A stretch of DNA of 64,000 bases from Sulfobacillus acidophilus DSM 10332 (lineage in GTDB: Bacteria; Bacillota; Sulfobacillia; Sulfobacillales; Sulfobacillaceae), in NCBI GenBank assembly GCA_000237975.1, contig CP003179.1, positions 620,001 through 684,000 of the forward strand, written 5' to 3'. The translations under genes were made by a program, and so were the position numbers. This document shows, one piece after another, positions 44,322-54,638 of the stretch (position 1 is its first letter; each line of letters begins with the position of its first letter). The notes beneath the pieces were generated by a model. The model was not told the DNA's origin. It worked only from the letters and a program-made list of their open reading frames with translations, and did not search any database.

Positions 44322-44573
44322 GTGCAAGACTGGATGTTTCGCGACGAAGCGGGTCGACAGGTGATGCGTCAGGCAACGGCTCGGACGCTGAGTGGGATCG
44401 GCGTCTGGCAGTGGGTCCAGACGCAGGTCGGCGTCTGGAGCGGCGGCGCGTATCACGGATTGACGTTGATCCCCGCCAGCAACGATCCGTGGCAGATGAC
44501 CTGGACGGTCGAATGGGTCGATGCGGCGGGACAGCACACGGGGACCGTGACCATTCGGCGAGCGTCGATGTAG
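44322..44573 (+). CDS. Hypothetical protein, 83 residues
   Basis: GTG start (VQDWMFRDEAGRQVMRQ) with GAGGAGG 8 nt upstream. Small and soluble, with alternating Trp/Thr beta-like stretches (ISGIGVWQWVQTQVGVW-type pattern). No family recognised. The stop is followed at once by a GC hairpin (44575-44591). Confidence 0.7.
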   Translation: MQDWMFRDEAGRQVMRQATARTLSGIGVWQWVQTQVGVWSGGAYHGLTLIPASNDPWQMTWTVEWVDAAGQHTGTVTIRRASM

Positions 44574-44574
44574 G

Positions 44575-44591
44575 GCCCCGCCCGGCGGGGC
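44575..44591 (+). terminator. GC hairpin after the gene at 44322
   Basis: GCCCCGCC-C-GGCGGGGC directly after the stop, without a T-run; an attenuator or mRNA-protecting hairpin rather than a full terminator. Confidence 0.5.
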
Positions 44592-44621
44592 GGTTCAAGC
44601 TGGAAGGAGGGGGATTCGATC

Positions 44622-45002
44622 ATGGACTTTGAAACCGTAGCGTTGGAACGCGGATTGGATGAATTGGTCGCCCTAACGGCGCATGCCGTCCGGGCGCCCT
44701 TGGGGCTTGGCGATCCCGTGGCGCAGACCGACGGGTGGTATTGGTCGATGGTCGGAGACCCGGGCCATCGGTGGACCGTCAGTGTCGCGACGCGGCATCA
44801 ATGGCGGCACGATGGGCTGGTGGCGGTGTGGCAGCGCACGGCGGGGCATCTGGTTGCGCAATGGGTGTGGGAAGTGGCGTGGCAGAGTGGTCAGTGGACG
44901 GATCAATGGTGGATGCGGCCGGTCGAGGGGCGGTGGACGCGGACGCCGGTGCCCCCTGATCCGGTCTGGGGGCTGACCCCATCGGCAATTAAGCCCGCGT
45001 GA
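44622..45002 (+). CDS. Hypothetical Trp-rich protein, 126 residues
   Basis: ATG at 44622 (MDFETVALERGLDELVAL) behind GGAGGGGG. Very Trp-rich (DGWYWSMVGDPGHRWTV, AQWVWEVAWQSGQWTDQWW). Similar in style to the 83-residue protein upstream, as if both share a beta fold. No family recognised. Ends at a strong terminator. Confidence 0.75.
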   Translation: MDFETVALERGLDELVALTAHAVRAPLGLGDPVAQTDGWYWSMVGDPGHRWTVSVATRHQWRHDGLVAVWQRTAGHLVAQWVWEVAWQSGQWTDQWWMRPVEGRWTRTPVPPDPVWGLTPSAIKPA

Positions 45003-45028
45003 CGCGTGTCGCGTTTGGTTTGAACGAA

Positions 45029-45059
45029 ATCCCCCGCCATCCCGGCGGGGGATTTTTTT
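45029..45059 (+). terminator. Rho-independent terminator
   Basis: ATCCCCCGCC-ATCCC-GGCGGGGGAT followed by seven T. Ends the transcript of the two upstream small genes. Confidence 0.92.
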
Positions 45060-45188
45060 GTTGGGCTGTCGGAACAATCCCTCCCGGTTGCCGCCGGGAG
45101 TCAGGCTCATTCTCTCCAGGATTTGCCTGAACTGTATCCGACAGGCGTCGTGTTGTCAAGGGTTCGCCGAAAAAGGAGGCTGCTCTTT

Positions 45189-45515
45189 ATGCGAAACGTC
45201 GTGTCGGATCTGTGGTCGCGGATTTACGGGCTGTGGGGGCGGACGCATCCGGTACCAGTGCCGCCAATGTCCCATGTGGTGATTCGTCGGAGCACCCGCC
45301 GTTCGTCGGTGGTCTCGGACTACCGGGCGATGGGCCGCAAGCCCCCGGCGCTGCCGGGGGTTTTTCGTCGGCATTCTCGTAAAGGAGGCGCGCTGTCCGA
45401 TGACTTACCGCGACGTGATGGATGTTTATACCCCGAAGACTCGGCCCGCCCCGCCGGTGGTGACGCCGCATCCGAAACAGGTGCGCCGCCGTCGGGCCTT
45501 TCAGGTGCCGGTTGA
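45189..45515 (+). CDS. Short basic protein, C-terminal limit uncertain
   Basis: ATG at 45189 (MRNVVSDLWSRIYGLWGR) with AAAGGAGG upstream. A terminator-like hairpin (45342-45365) interrupts the frame near codon 52, and the last third overlaps the next gene in another frame, so the native protein probably ended earlier and the frame has been extended by mutation. No family recognised. Confidence 0.45.
   Translation: MRNVVSDLWSRIYGLWGRTHPVPVPPMSHVVIRRSTRRSSVVSDYRAMGRKPPALPGVFRRHSRKGGALSDDLPRRDGCLYPEDSARPAGGDAASETGAPPSGLSGAG
45342..45365 (+). terminator. Terminator-like hairpin
   Basis: CCCCCGGC-GCT-GCCGGGGG followed by five T. It sits inside the open frame starting at 45189. Confidence 0.75.
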
Positions 45516-45567
45516 TGCCGCCGATCCCCAGGCTCCGGATTTGTTACGGGTTGTGATTCGGCCATGA
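45400..45567 (+). CDS. Small hypothetical protein (55 residues)
   Basis: ATG at 45400 behind AAAGGAGG (MTYRDVMDVYTPKTRPAPP). Pro-rich N-terminal part, then a basic patch (KQVRRRRAFQV). Its TGA overlaps the next ATG (CATGACG). No family recognised; start and coupling are convincing. Confidence 0.6.
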   Translation: MTYRDVMDVYTPKTRPAPPVVTPHPKQVRRRRAFQVPVDAADPQAPDLLRVVIRP

Positions 45568-45725
45568 CGCGAATGTTCGGGAGCCGCCGGCGTTTGCGCT
45601 GGCGGTCTCCGCTAGGCGTGCTGGTTGGTGCCGGAGCGGTGTTGGGCGGATTGGGCGCCCTGTGGGCGTTCTATCTTGCGTGGTGGATTTTAGGGGTCTG
45701 GATGACGGGAGGAGGACGATTGTAA
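45564..45725 (+). CDS. Small single-pass membrane protein (53 residues)
   Basis: ATG at 45564 overlapping the previous stop. A basic N-terminus (MTRMFGSRRRLRWR) precedes a hydrophobic segment (LGVLVGAGAVLGGLGALWAFYLAWWIL) of transmembrane length. The TAA overlaps the next ATG (TAATG), so three genes are translationally linked. Confidence 0.6.
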   Translation: MTRMFGSRRRLRWRSPLGVLVGAGAVLGGLGALWAFYLAWWILGVWMTGGGRL

Positions 45726-46282
45726 TGACGCAGATGACGTTGTTCGACGTCGTGACGCAGAGCCCGGCCGCAACCGAGGCCCGCGTGTTTTTGGCCGTCG
45801 GCGGGGTGCCGGTGGAACGGACTCGCGACCACGTTCGGATGCAAAGTTTTCGTACGGCCCGGGTGGAAACGGCGAGCGACTGTGGGGTGTTAGGGGAACA
45901 AGTCGGCGACGTGTTGGCCGACTGGCACCGCACCGGCCGCGCCGTGGCGGTGGCTGCGTTTGTGGCGGGGTTGTTGGACCGCTTTCCGGCGTTACAGGTC
46001 GTCCGGACCGAGGCCCTTCATGCGGTGCCGACCCTGGCGGACCGTTTGGCCCGCCAATCGGAGGCGTTGGATGCCGAGCAGTTCGTGGCGGTGACGTTGA
46101 CGCCGCAAGGCGATCACCTTCAGACGCAGGCGCTCATTCAGCTGGATCCGGACCTGACCGCGGACGTCGTCAAAGCCCTGGGCCAGGCCCTCGGCCGGTG
46201 GGCCCGCGCCGAGTCTCCATCGAGCGTGGATGACCTGCCGGCCCGATTCTTGGCGGGCTTTCAGTATGGACTGCCGGCGTGA
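45725..46282 (+). CDS. Hypothetical protein, 185 residues
   Basis: ATG at 45725 in TAATG with GGAGGAGG upstream (MTQMTLFDVVTQSPAATEARVF); starts farther upstream lie in the preceding gene. Soluble, with segments VLADWHRTGRAVAVAAFVAG and LDAEQFVAVTLTPQGDHL. No family recognised. A perfect GC palindrome (46281-46301) follows the stop. Confidence 0.72.
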   Translation: MTQMTLFDVVTQSPAATEARVFLAVGGVPVERTRDHVRMQSFRTARVETASDCGVLGEQVGDVLADWHRTGRAVAVAAFVAGLLDRFPALQVVRTEALHAVPTLADRLARQSEALDAEQFVAVTLTPQGDHLQTQALIQLDPDLTADVVKALGQALGRWARAESPSSVDDLPARFLAGFQYGLPA

Positions 46283-46301
46283 CCCCGTCCCGGACGGGGT
46301 C
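46281..46301 (+). terminator. GC palindrome after the 185-residue gene
   Basis: GACCCCGTCC-C-GGACGGGGTC overlapping the stop region. No T-run. Same style as the hairpins after neighbouring genes. Confidence 0.5.
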
Positions 46302-46337
46302 GCGACCCCAATCAATCTCTTCAGGAGGCGATTGCTG

Positions 46338-46517
46338 ATGCATCACAATGTCATTCGCTTAGCGGCTGTCCGCCGTGCCCGGGCCCGCCGCGCTTGGACC
46401 GCTGAGGATGTGCGCGAACATCGGGTGGTGCTAGCGATGTGGGTCGTTGTCGGACTGGTGGTCGCGGTGACATGGGCCCACGGGGCCGGGGTGCCCGGAT
46501 TGGTGCCGGGGCTGTAA
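46338..46517 (+). CDS. Small membrane protein (59 residues)
   Basis: ATG at 46338 behind AGGAGG (MHHNVIRLAAVRRARARR). Basic N-terminal half, then one hydrophobic helix (VVLAMWVVVGLVVAVTWA). No family recognised. Confidence 0.6.
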   Translation: MHHNVIRLAAVRRARARRAWTAEDVREHRVVLAMWVVVGLVVAVTWAHGAGVPGLVPGL

Positions 46518-46520
46518 TCC

Positions 46521-46925
46521 ATGCCGACGATGAATCCGGCCGCTACTCGTCCGTGGGCCTACATCTGCTCGCCCTTTCGGGCCGACACACCGGAGCAGCA
46601 GGCGCGACACGTGGCCTGGGCCCGGCAGATGGCGCGGCAGGCGTGGGACGACGGGTATTGGCCCATTGTGCCGCATTTGTATGCGCCACAGTTTTTGGAC
46701 GACGCCGATCCGGTCGAGCGGGCCTGGGGACTCCAATGGGGGCTCGACCTCCTCGACCGGTGCGTCGTGATGTACGTGTGGGCCGGCGGCCCCCCGAGTG
46801 CCGGGATGGCGGCGGAAATCGCCAGCGCCCAGCAGCAGGGCCTGCCGGTTCGGCCGTGGATCCCTACAGAAGGAGGTCTCCCCGATGTTTCAACCGGCAA
46901 CAACGACGACGCCGCAATCGGTTAG
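46521..46925 (+). CDS. DUF4406-type nucleoside 2-deoxyribosyltransferase-like protein
   Basis: 134 residues. YICSPFRADTPEQQARHVAWARQMARQAWDDGYWPIVPHLY, then LQWGLDLLDRCVVMYVWAGGPPSAGMAAEIASAQQQGLPV. This is the compact Rossmann-like fold of the DUF4406/deoxyribosyltransferase group found in phages and plasmids, with the conserved Glu in the MAAEI segment. It may act on nucleotides or merely bind them. The last 40 nt overlap the xseA start in another frame. Confidence 0.72.
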   Translation: MPTMNPAATRPWAYICSPFRADTPEQQARHVAWARQMARQAWDDGYWPIVPHLYAPQFLDDADPVERAWGLQWGLDLLDRCVVMYVWAGGPPSAGMAAEIASAQQQGLPVRPWIPTEGGLPDVSTGNNDDAAIG

Positions 46926-47088
46926 CACGCTGGTGGCGGCCCTCAAAGGGGTCGTGGAGCCCGCGTTTCGCCAAGTATGGGTTCAAGGGGAACTCTCGGG
47001 CGTTAAGCACCACCCGTCCGGTCACTGTATAGTGGTCCCCAAAAACTAGACAATTTGGGAGGCCCTTAAGTGTTACACTGGACACACG

Positions 47089-47382
47089 ATGACGAAACAA
47101 AAGCGGTATTCCGCTACCTTCAAGAGCCAAGTGGTGCTCGAAATGCTCAAGGAAGAAAAAACCGTTAGCCAGATTGCTGCCGAATACGGCATTCATCCCA
47201 GTCAATTGCATCGCTGGAAGCGCCAGGCGCTCGAGAATTTTCCGCAGTTGTTTACCGAGTCCCAAGTACTCCAACAACAGGCCCAAGCCCACCAACAACA
47301 GCTGACCGAGCTGTATGCGGAAATCGGGAAACTGACCACCCAGGTCGAGTGGCTTAAAAAAAAAATCTGGCCTCGACCCTGA
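47089..47382 (+). CDS. IS3-A OrfA (copy 3)
   Basis: 97 residues, same as the copy 1 OrfA, with the A10 run at its 3' end. Confidence 0.92.
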   Translation: MTKQKRYSATFKSQVVLEMLKEEKTVSQIAAEYGIHPSQLHRWKRQALENFPQLFTESQVLQQQAQAHQQQLTELYAEIGKLTTQVEWLKKKIWPRP

Positions 47383-47402
47383 CCCGCGATGAACGGATCA
47401 CC

Positions 47403-48242
47403 TTGCTGGATCGGGGAGTGGATACCCTGCCGTTGACGACGCAAGCCGCGTTGTTAAGCCTCAACCGCTCGAGCCTCTATTACCGGCCCGTCGGGCCGGA
47501 TGCCGAGGAGATCGCGCTGAAGCATCGCATCGATGAAATTTACACCGATCGACCGTTTTACGGATCCCGGCGAATAACGGCTCAGTTGAACCGTGAGGGT
47601 TACACCGTGAACCGCAAACGCGTGCAGCGCTATATGCGGGAGATGGGGATCTGGGGGCTCGCGCCGGGCCCCCAGACCAGCACTCGCCATCCCCAGCACC
47701 CGGTGTATCCGTATTTATTGAACGGTGTCACGCCGGCGTATCCTAATCATGTGTGGGGGATTGACGTGACCTATATCCGGTTGGTACATGGTTGGCTTTA
47801 CCTGGTGGCCATTATTGATTGGTATTCCCGGTTTGTCGTGGCGTGGGAGCTCTCCGAAACGTTGGAACTGCCCTTTGTGCTCACGGCCGCGGAGCGGGCG
47901 TTGTCCATCGCCACTCCGACCATTTGGAATCATGATCAAGGCAGCCATTTTACCAGCCCCCAATACACGGCCTTGTTGTTGGCTAAGGAGGTACAAATCA
48001 GCATGGACAGTAAAGGGCGAGCGTTGGACAATGTGTTGACGGAACGGCTGTGGCGCAGCGTGAAATATGAAGAAGTCTATCTACACGATTACCGTTCACC
48101 ACGGGAAGCCCGATCAGGCTTGAGCCGATACTTTACGTTCTATAACTATCACCGGCTGCATCAATCCTTAGGCTACACGCCACCCGCGGCCTGGTATACG
48201 CCCCTCCCGTCCCTCGCCGGGAGTGGGGTTTCCCGGGATTGA
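47403..48242 (+). CDS. IS3-A OrfB (copy 3)
   Basis: 279 residues, same protein as the copy 1 OrfB; all DDE residues present. Confidence 0.93.
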   Translation: MLDRGVDTLPLTTQAALLSLNRSSLYYRPVGPDAEEIALKHRIDEIYTDRPFYGSRRITAQLNREGYTVNRKRVQRYMREMGIWGLAPGPQTSTRHPQHPVYPYLLNGVTPAYPNHVWGIDVTYIRLVHGWLYLVAIIDWYSRFVVAWELSETLELPFVLTAAERALSIATPTIWNHDQGSHFTSPQYTALLLAKEVQISMDSKGRALDNVLTERLWRSVKYEEVYLHDYRSPREARSGLSRYFTFYNYHRLHQSLGYTPPAAWYTPLPSLAGSGVSRD

Positions 48243-49079
48243 ATCCCTCCTAGACAGCCCTACGGGCTGGGCCTCCGGTTTGCCGACGGGCTGACAACAG
48301 CCCGCGCCAAACCGGAGGGTAATGGTTTCGATGACACTCAAAGGAAGGAGGCCAGTATCACACTTTAGGGGTCAAAAATCTGTCTTGACAATGGGGTCCA
48401 CCTTACTGGTACTTTGTGCTGAAAGACGAGGCCGCCCAGCTTCGGGGGGTGTTGTTTCGCCGTGACGCGGAACGGCTCGCGTTCCCGCTCCAAGACGGGC
48501 AGCAGGTGGTCATTCGGGGCCGTTTGGGCGTCTTCGAGCGCGACGGGCAGACCCAGATTTACGCCACCACCATCGAGCCCGTCGGCGCCGGAGCGGCGCT
48601 TTTGGCCCTCGAAGCCTTGAAGCGGCGGCTCATCGCCGAAGGGCTCTTTAACCGCCCCAAGCGCCGCTGGCCGCGGATTCCCCGCTGCGTGGCGGTGATT
48701 ACCGCCGAAAGCGGCGCGGCCCGGCGGGATATTGAAGCGGTGGCCGCACGCCGTTTTCCAGGCTTGCCGTTGGACTTGATTCCGGCCAGCGTTCAAGGCG
48801 CCCGCGCGGTCGAGGAGCTGGTGGCCGCCATTCAGCGGGTGGATCTGGCGCGGCATGACGTGGTCATCATCGGCCGTGTCAAGGGCAATTGAAATTCCCC
48901 AGAAAAGATAATTTGAAAATCCCCAAAAACGACACCTGAAAATCCCCCATAACGCCAGCTGAATTTCCCCAAAAACGGTAGTTGAAATTCCCCATGATCG
49001 ACAAGGAGAAAATCCCCAGCGGTCTTAGGTCGGCGTGACCGCCCAGGTTGGGCGGTCGCCTCATCGAACGGTTGGCAGG

Positions 49080-50701
<1,622 letters not shown>

Positions 50702-51521
50702 CGATTCATCGCCTTCATCGTGAACGTCACCGCCACACGCCGATGGTGCCTTCGAACATTCCCCCTGGCGGACCACATATCCTGTCGATGTTGGGGAATT
50801 TCACTGGTCGTTTTTGGGGATTTTCAACAAGCGTTTTGAGGGATTTTCAACTGGCGTCTTTGGGGAAATTCAACTACCGTTTCTGGGGAAATTGAATTGT
50901 CCTTATTGAGGATTTTAAAACTGTCGTTGACAGCCGCGGCGGCGGAGCCATGGAGGATTTGCAGGCGTTTAATGCCGAGATGGTGGTCCGGGCCGTCTCC
51001 GCCTGCCCGGTGCCGGTGATTTCCGCTGTGGGCCATGAGATCGATACCACCCTGACGGACTATGCCGCGGATCAGCGGGCACCGACCCCCTCGGCCGCAG
51101 CGGAACAGGCGATTCCGGATCGGGCGGTGTTGCTCCAAGAGGTCGCGCAGGCCCGCGCCCGGTTTCAGGCGGCAGTGGTCGCCGATGGCCAACGGCGCGC
51201 GGACCGGCTGGCCCGGATTCGCCAGCATCCGGTGTGGCAGGATCCGGCCCGCGTGGCTCAGGTGTATCAACTCGCGCTCGAACGGCGCATGGAACGCTGG
51301 GACCGGGCGCTCGAACGCGCCGCCGACAAGTGGTCGCAACGGCTAGCGTTGGCGCGGGCACGCTTTGCCGCGGTCGACCCGACGGCTATTTTGAGCCGCG
51401 GCTATGCTTACGTGACCGATGCTGCCACCGGGCAGGGCGTCACCGCCGCCACGGCGGCGGACCGGATTCAGGTGCATTGGGCCGACGGGACGGTCGGGTA
51501 CCGAAAGGAGGGGTGAAGCCG

Positions 51522-51693
51522 ATGGAGGACATTGCTACCTTGTCGTTTGAAGAGGCGCTCGCAGAACTGGATCGGCTGACGGGGCTGTTGGAAAAAGGCT
51601 CCCTTGGCAGACGCTTTGGCCGCCAAACAGCGGGGCGCGGCGTTGCTGGACCGGGCGCAGGCGCTCTTGGACCAGTATTACACGGCGTCCTAA
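51522..51693 (+). pseudogene. xseB: Exonuclease VII small subunit gene with frameshift
   Basis: Starts with ATG at 51522, 5 nt after the xseA stop (MEDIATLSFEEALAELDRLTGLLEKGSL), typical XseB. Near 51602 the frame changes: the remaining codons read in another frame as LADALAAKQRGAALLDRAQALLDQYYTAS and stop at 51691-51693. A 1- or 2-nt indel (possibly larger) therefore disrupts an otherwise complete protein of about 57 residues. A hairpin ACGCCCCC...GGGGGCGT follows the stop. Confidence 0.85.
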
Positions 51694-51712
51694 CGCCCCC
51701 GCCGGGGGGCGT
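51693..51712 (+). terminator. GC hairpin after xseB
   Basis: ACGCCCCC-GCCG-GGGGGCGT right at the xseB stop, without a long T-run. Confidence 0.55.
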
Positions 51713-51750
51713 CCGGTGTTTGACCACTTTTCTTGAGGAGGATGATGACG

Positions 51751-52140
51751 ATGTTAAACCAAGTGACGTTGATTGGCCGCTTGACCCGGGACCCGGAGGT
51801 GCGGTACGCCCAAAACGGCAAGGCGGTGGCCGGCTTTTCGGTCGCCGTGGACCGGCCGGTGGCGAACGCCGACGGCAAGCGCGACGCCGACTTCATCGAC
51901 TGTGTGGCGTGGGACAAACTCGGGGAAACCGTGGGCAACCACTTGACGAAGGGGCGGTTGGTGGCCGTGGAAGGGCGGCTACAGATTCGGTCGTACGAGG
52001 CCCAAGACGGGACGAAGCGGCGGGTGACCGAGGTGGTGTGCCGGAACGTGCAGTTTCTCGATGCGCCGAAGAAGGCTCAGAGCTCCGAGAGTGGTCCGGC
52101 CCCGGCCGACGAAGAGCTCCCGGATGACCTGCCGTTCTAA
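51751..52140 (+). CDS. ssb: Single-stranded DNA-binding protein
   Basis: 129 residues from the ATG at 51751, 9 nt behind GAGGAGG; the in-frame ATGs at 51742/51745 are too close to that site. The OB fold is complete: MLNQVTLIGRLTRDPEVRYAQNGKAVAGFSVAVDRP...DFIDCVAWDKLGETVGNHLTKGRLVAVEGRLQIRSYEAQDG...TEVVCRNVQFLD. The C-terminal acidic tip ends DELPDDLPF-like (EELPDDLPF), which recruits replication and repair proteins. Its position after xseAB suggests a plasmid-type DNA-metabolism operon. Confidence 0.97.
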   Translation: MLNQVTLIGRLTRDPEVRYAQNGKAVAGFSVAVDRPVANADGKRDADFIDCVAWDKLGETVGNHLTKGRLVAVEGRLQIRSYEAQDGTKRRVTEVVCRNVQFLDAPKKAQSSESGPAPADEELPDDLPF

Positions 52141-52146
52141 CGGGGG

Positions 52147-52200
52147 CCCTGCGGGGTCCTGGGGGCCGACTAGGCGCTCGGTGCCTAAGACCCCGCAGGG
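52147..52200 (+). terminator. Perfect 12-bp inverted repeat after ssb
   Basis: CCCTGCGGGGTC (52147-52158) and GACCCCGCAGGG (52189-52200) around a 30-nt loop that includes a smaller GC hairpin. The left arm and following bases recur, slightly altered, at 54476-54497. Confidence 0.7.
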
Positions 52201-52224
52201 ATCGGCGAGGAAAGGAGGGACGGG

Positions 52225-52380
52225 ATGGTACAACCGTCTGTCTCGCGTCCGGCTGCAGGCCGAACCAGCGCAGCGTTTTATATCTGGCGAGCGGCCTGTA
52301 CGGCCAGCGAACTTCCCGGCGACGACGGGATTTTGCATCACCCGGCGGATGGTCGCGTTGGACCCCGCCCGTTGCGTTAA
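52225..52380 (+). CDS. Small hypothetical protein after ssb (51 residues)
   Basis: ATG at 52225 behind AAAGGAGGGACGGG (MVQPSVSRPAAGRTSAAFYIW). The ribosome binding site is excellent but the protein has no recognisable domain. It ends where the GC-rich backbone gives way to AT-richer DNA, so it may be truncated. Confidence 0.4.
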   Translation: MVQPSVSRPAAGRTSAAFYIWRAACTASELPGDDGILHHPADGRVGPRPLR

Positions 52381-52669
52381 CGCCATCCCCGGACTTTCAA
52401 CTGTTCGCAATAGTCGGGGAGCCCAATCCGTCATCCAAGTACAATCGAAACATTTCTTGAAGATGGGCGTTTCGGGTTCGTCGAGTAGCAGGAACGGATC
52501 TAGACGCGATTCCGGTAGCCATACTATTCGGCTTGCCGTCTATTGGCCTTTTTCGGCCATTTTCTGCAATTTCTCAGCCATCCAGACGAAGTGTTGCAGG
52601 ACTCAGTTTCCGTTGGCTAACCTTTAATTTTCCCCAGGCCAAGACCCGTTTTCACAAATACTTAAAATA
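52381..52669. other. Gene-free transition zone
   Basis: No convincing gene. Base composition drops from GC-rich to AT-rich across this stretch, which precedes the convergent secreted-protein genes. Confidence 0.45.
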
Positions 52670-53230
52670 TTATTTGGTAAAAAATCCTGCCAAAAAGGAT
52701 CCGTCTTTGGCGTTAATTACCAGGTTGTCATGGGTAACGTATATGGGGAATCCGCTGGGTGCCTGGCTCACATTCACTGGCGTAGGAGATGTGAAAGTCA
52801 CCACCCAAGCCGGTACATTCTTGATGGTACGGAATGGAACGGTTGTACCAGGTCCAGGGATTGAGCCGGGCAAGGTGAAGTCTGTCAACTTTACCGATGT
52901 CACGGAGCGACCGGGAGCGTTGTCATACGATTGTGCGATGGAGACAGCTTGGGTCTCAGAAATAGGCGGGTTGCTCAATTCGGGAGGCATTAACAGGGCC
53001 TGATCATTATTAATGATGACGCCGTTAGATGGAATGATATTCGGTACTTCCGTCGCCGGGGTTGGGGGATTAGCGGTTGTAGACACAGAATTCGCCGTCG
53101 TCGGGGACATTGTTGAGCTGTTCCCAATATTACCATTGGGTTGGGCTGCATATACATCCATAAATCCCGTCGCCAGGGTGAAACATCCGATTAACGTTCC
53201 AGCAATGATCGTGCTTCTTGTAATTTTCAT
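52670..53230 (-). CDS. Secreted protein of unknown function
   Basis: 186 residues from the ATG at 53230, 7 nt after AAGGAGGGA. N-terminal signal peptide (MKITRSTIIAGTLIGCFTLATGFMDVYAAQ, cleavage probably after YAA), then a Ser/Thr/Pro linker, then a folded region with VTSVKLTDFTLPG and VPAWVVTFTSPTPV, ending VINAKDGSFLAGFFTK. The end resembles peptidase-propeptide-like (PepSY) repeats in style, but this is not certain. Likely cell-surface or extracellular. AT-richer than the backbone. Confidence 0.78.
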   Translation of the reverse strand: MKITRSTIIAGTLIGCFTLATGFMDVYAAQPNGNIGNSSTMSPTTANSVSTTANPPTPATEVPNIIPSNGVIINNDQALLMPPELSNPPISETQAVSIAQSYDNAPGRSVTSVKLTDFTLPGSIPGPGTTVPFRTIKNVPAWVVTFTSPTPVNVSQAPSGFPIYVTHDNLVINAKDGSFLAGFFTK

Positions 53231-53242
53231 GGCAATCCCTCC

Positions 53243-53960
53243 TTAAGCTTCTGAACCGTAACGAGTATCCCAAATGGCACACCAGTTAGCGTTAGGCCAA
53301 TTTCCAGCTCCATATCCCCCGTTTTGGGATGTATCGGTGTTGATTTGATTGACCGAGGCGTTATCGTTATACCATGTGCCGTTGTATAAATGCTGAACAT
53401 AGTTAAAGTAGACTGGATGATTATAATCACCCGCCATTTGATCGCCGGTAGAATGAACTTCTCCTAACCACTCCGCCCGATTGGGAGTCGAATTCAAATA
53501 AGTATTAAATTGCCCAACTCCGTTTATGATAAAGTCGGTCTGCCCATTGCCTTGAGTATAAACAGTAAACTCGTTAGATGTTCCATAATTTGCTGCGTTC
53601 GTATCCACGAAAAGTTGCTCCGGGGGATTTAGCCCGCCTGATTGCCCATATTCATAAAAGAAGTATACGCTCGATGAACTCCAATTAACATATTTAAGCC
53701 ATCCGATCTGTGCCAACTCATTACCATTGTTGGTGTTAGTTATCATAGACCAAGCCGAGCTTGTAAAACATATTCTAGGATCATAATTAGAAATTTGTGC
53801 TTGAGCTCCTGATGTAGAGATGATCGATGTGGCCATTCCATCAAACAAAGGATAGCTATAAAAAGTACACGCCCAAGCACTGGAAGGGAAAGCGAGTGCT
53901 GCAACTATTAAGCCAGTAGACTGTAAATAGTCCCCATTTCCCCTTAGGTATGATCTTGGT
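53243..53960 (-). pseudogene. Secreted Asn/Tyr-rich protein, N-terminal frameshift likely
   Basis: The main frame (TTG at 53848) encodes an Asn-, Tyr- and Trp-rich protein (ICFTSSAWSMITNTNNG, SSSSVYFFYEYGQSGG, FDTNAANYG-type repeats) typical of an extracellular domain. Upstream in the same frame is a good signal peptide core, GLIVAALAFPSSAWA, but no start codon precedes it before a stop. In the adjacent frame an ATG at 53960 (MTKIIPKGKWG) runs up to that point. A one-base indel near 53925-53935 would join them into one secreted protein of about 239 residues. It lies 12 nt upstream of the other secreted-protein gene, so both form one operon. Confidence 0.65.
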
Positions 53961-54638
53961 CATTTTCTCTTTCAAAGTACCGGTCAACCTACGTTTTCTA
54001 GCCAATGTCCTATCTGGCTCCTTTCGTTATTGCTTTTTTCTATGAAATTTATTTCCTGTGTCACGATGATATCCCTTGAATTCCTTGTCAGTCCACATTA
54101 ATTGTTCGACAGAGATCAACTGGTTTGCCGAATCCGTTAAACTTAATCGATTAGATTGAACGGCTCCCGGGTATCGTCATTCCGTAGACCGTCGGAATGC
54201 CGATAGACGTCTACAACCCCTTAACCGATTGGGAGAATCTGGGAAGGTGGCCGAACCGTAACCAAAGTTTGGGAGCGGGAGGACTTGGATGAGCGGGGAT
54301 TCTCGACGAGGTATCGGACCCAAGATTGGGTTGAAACGCCCGAGGGTGCTGAGTGCTGGGTAACGTTAACGCTAAACATACGTGAGACGGTCCCTTAAAC
54401 GTGGGATAAGGCTTGGTTGCACAAATTCTAGGAGACATTTGGATGCAATTACATGCTGCCCATGCTCAACCCGGTCCTTGCGGGGTCCTGGGGGTCGACA
54501 GGGAGGGCGGCTTTGCGGAGTACGCAGGATCGGCGAGATCATTAAAAATCTTGTCATGGCGTTTACTCATCTACTGAAATACGATACCATCGTTGCCGTA
54601 AAATTTTCATTAGGGTCGCAGAAAGGAATTGTGGTCAC
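53961..54638. other. Intergenic region upstream of the glycosyltransferase
   Basis: No convincing gene. The AT-rich part (53961-54150) should contain the promoter for the minus-strand secreted-protein operon. GC-rich DNA resumes after about 54200. A copy of the post-ssb sequence (CTTGCGGGGTCCTGGGGG) is at 54476-54493, followed by ACGCAGGATCGGCGAG at 54522-54537. Confidence 0.5.

Larger units (their letters stand above)
47028..48405 (+). mobile_element. IS3-A copy 3 (1378 bp) in xseA
   Basis: Flanked by CTG (47025-47027 and 48406-48408). OrfA 47089-47382 and OrfB 47403-48242 are intact, with the A10 frameshift run. Differs from copy 1 by a few silent bases (for example TATCCTAAT near 47742). 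Confidence 0.97.
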
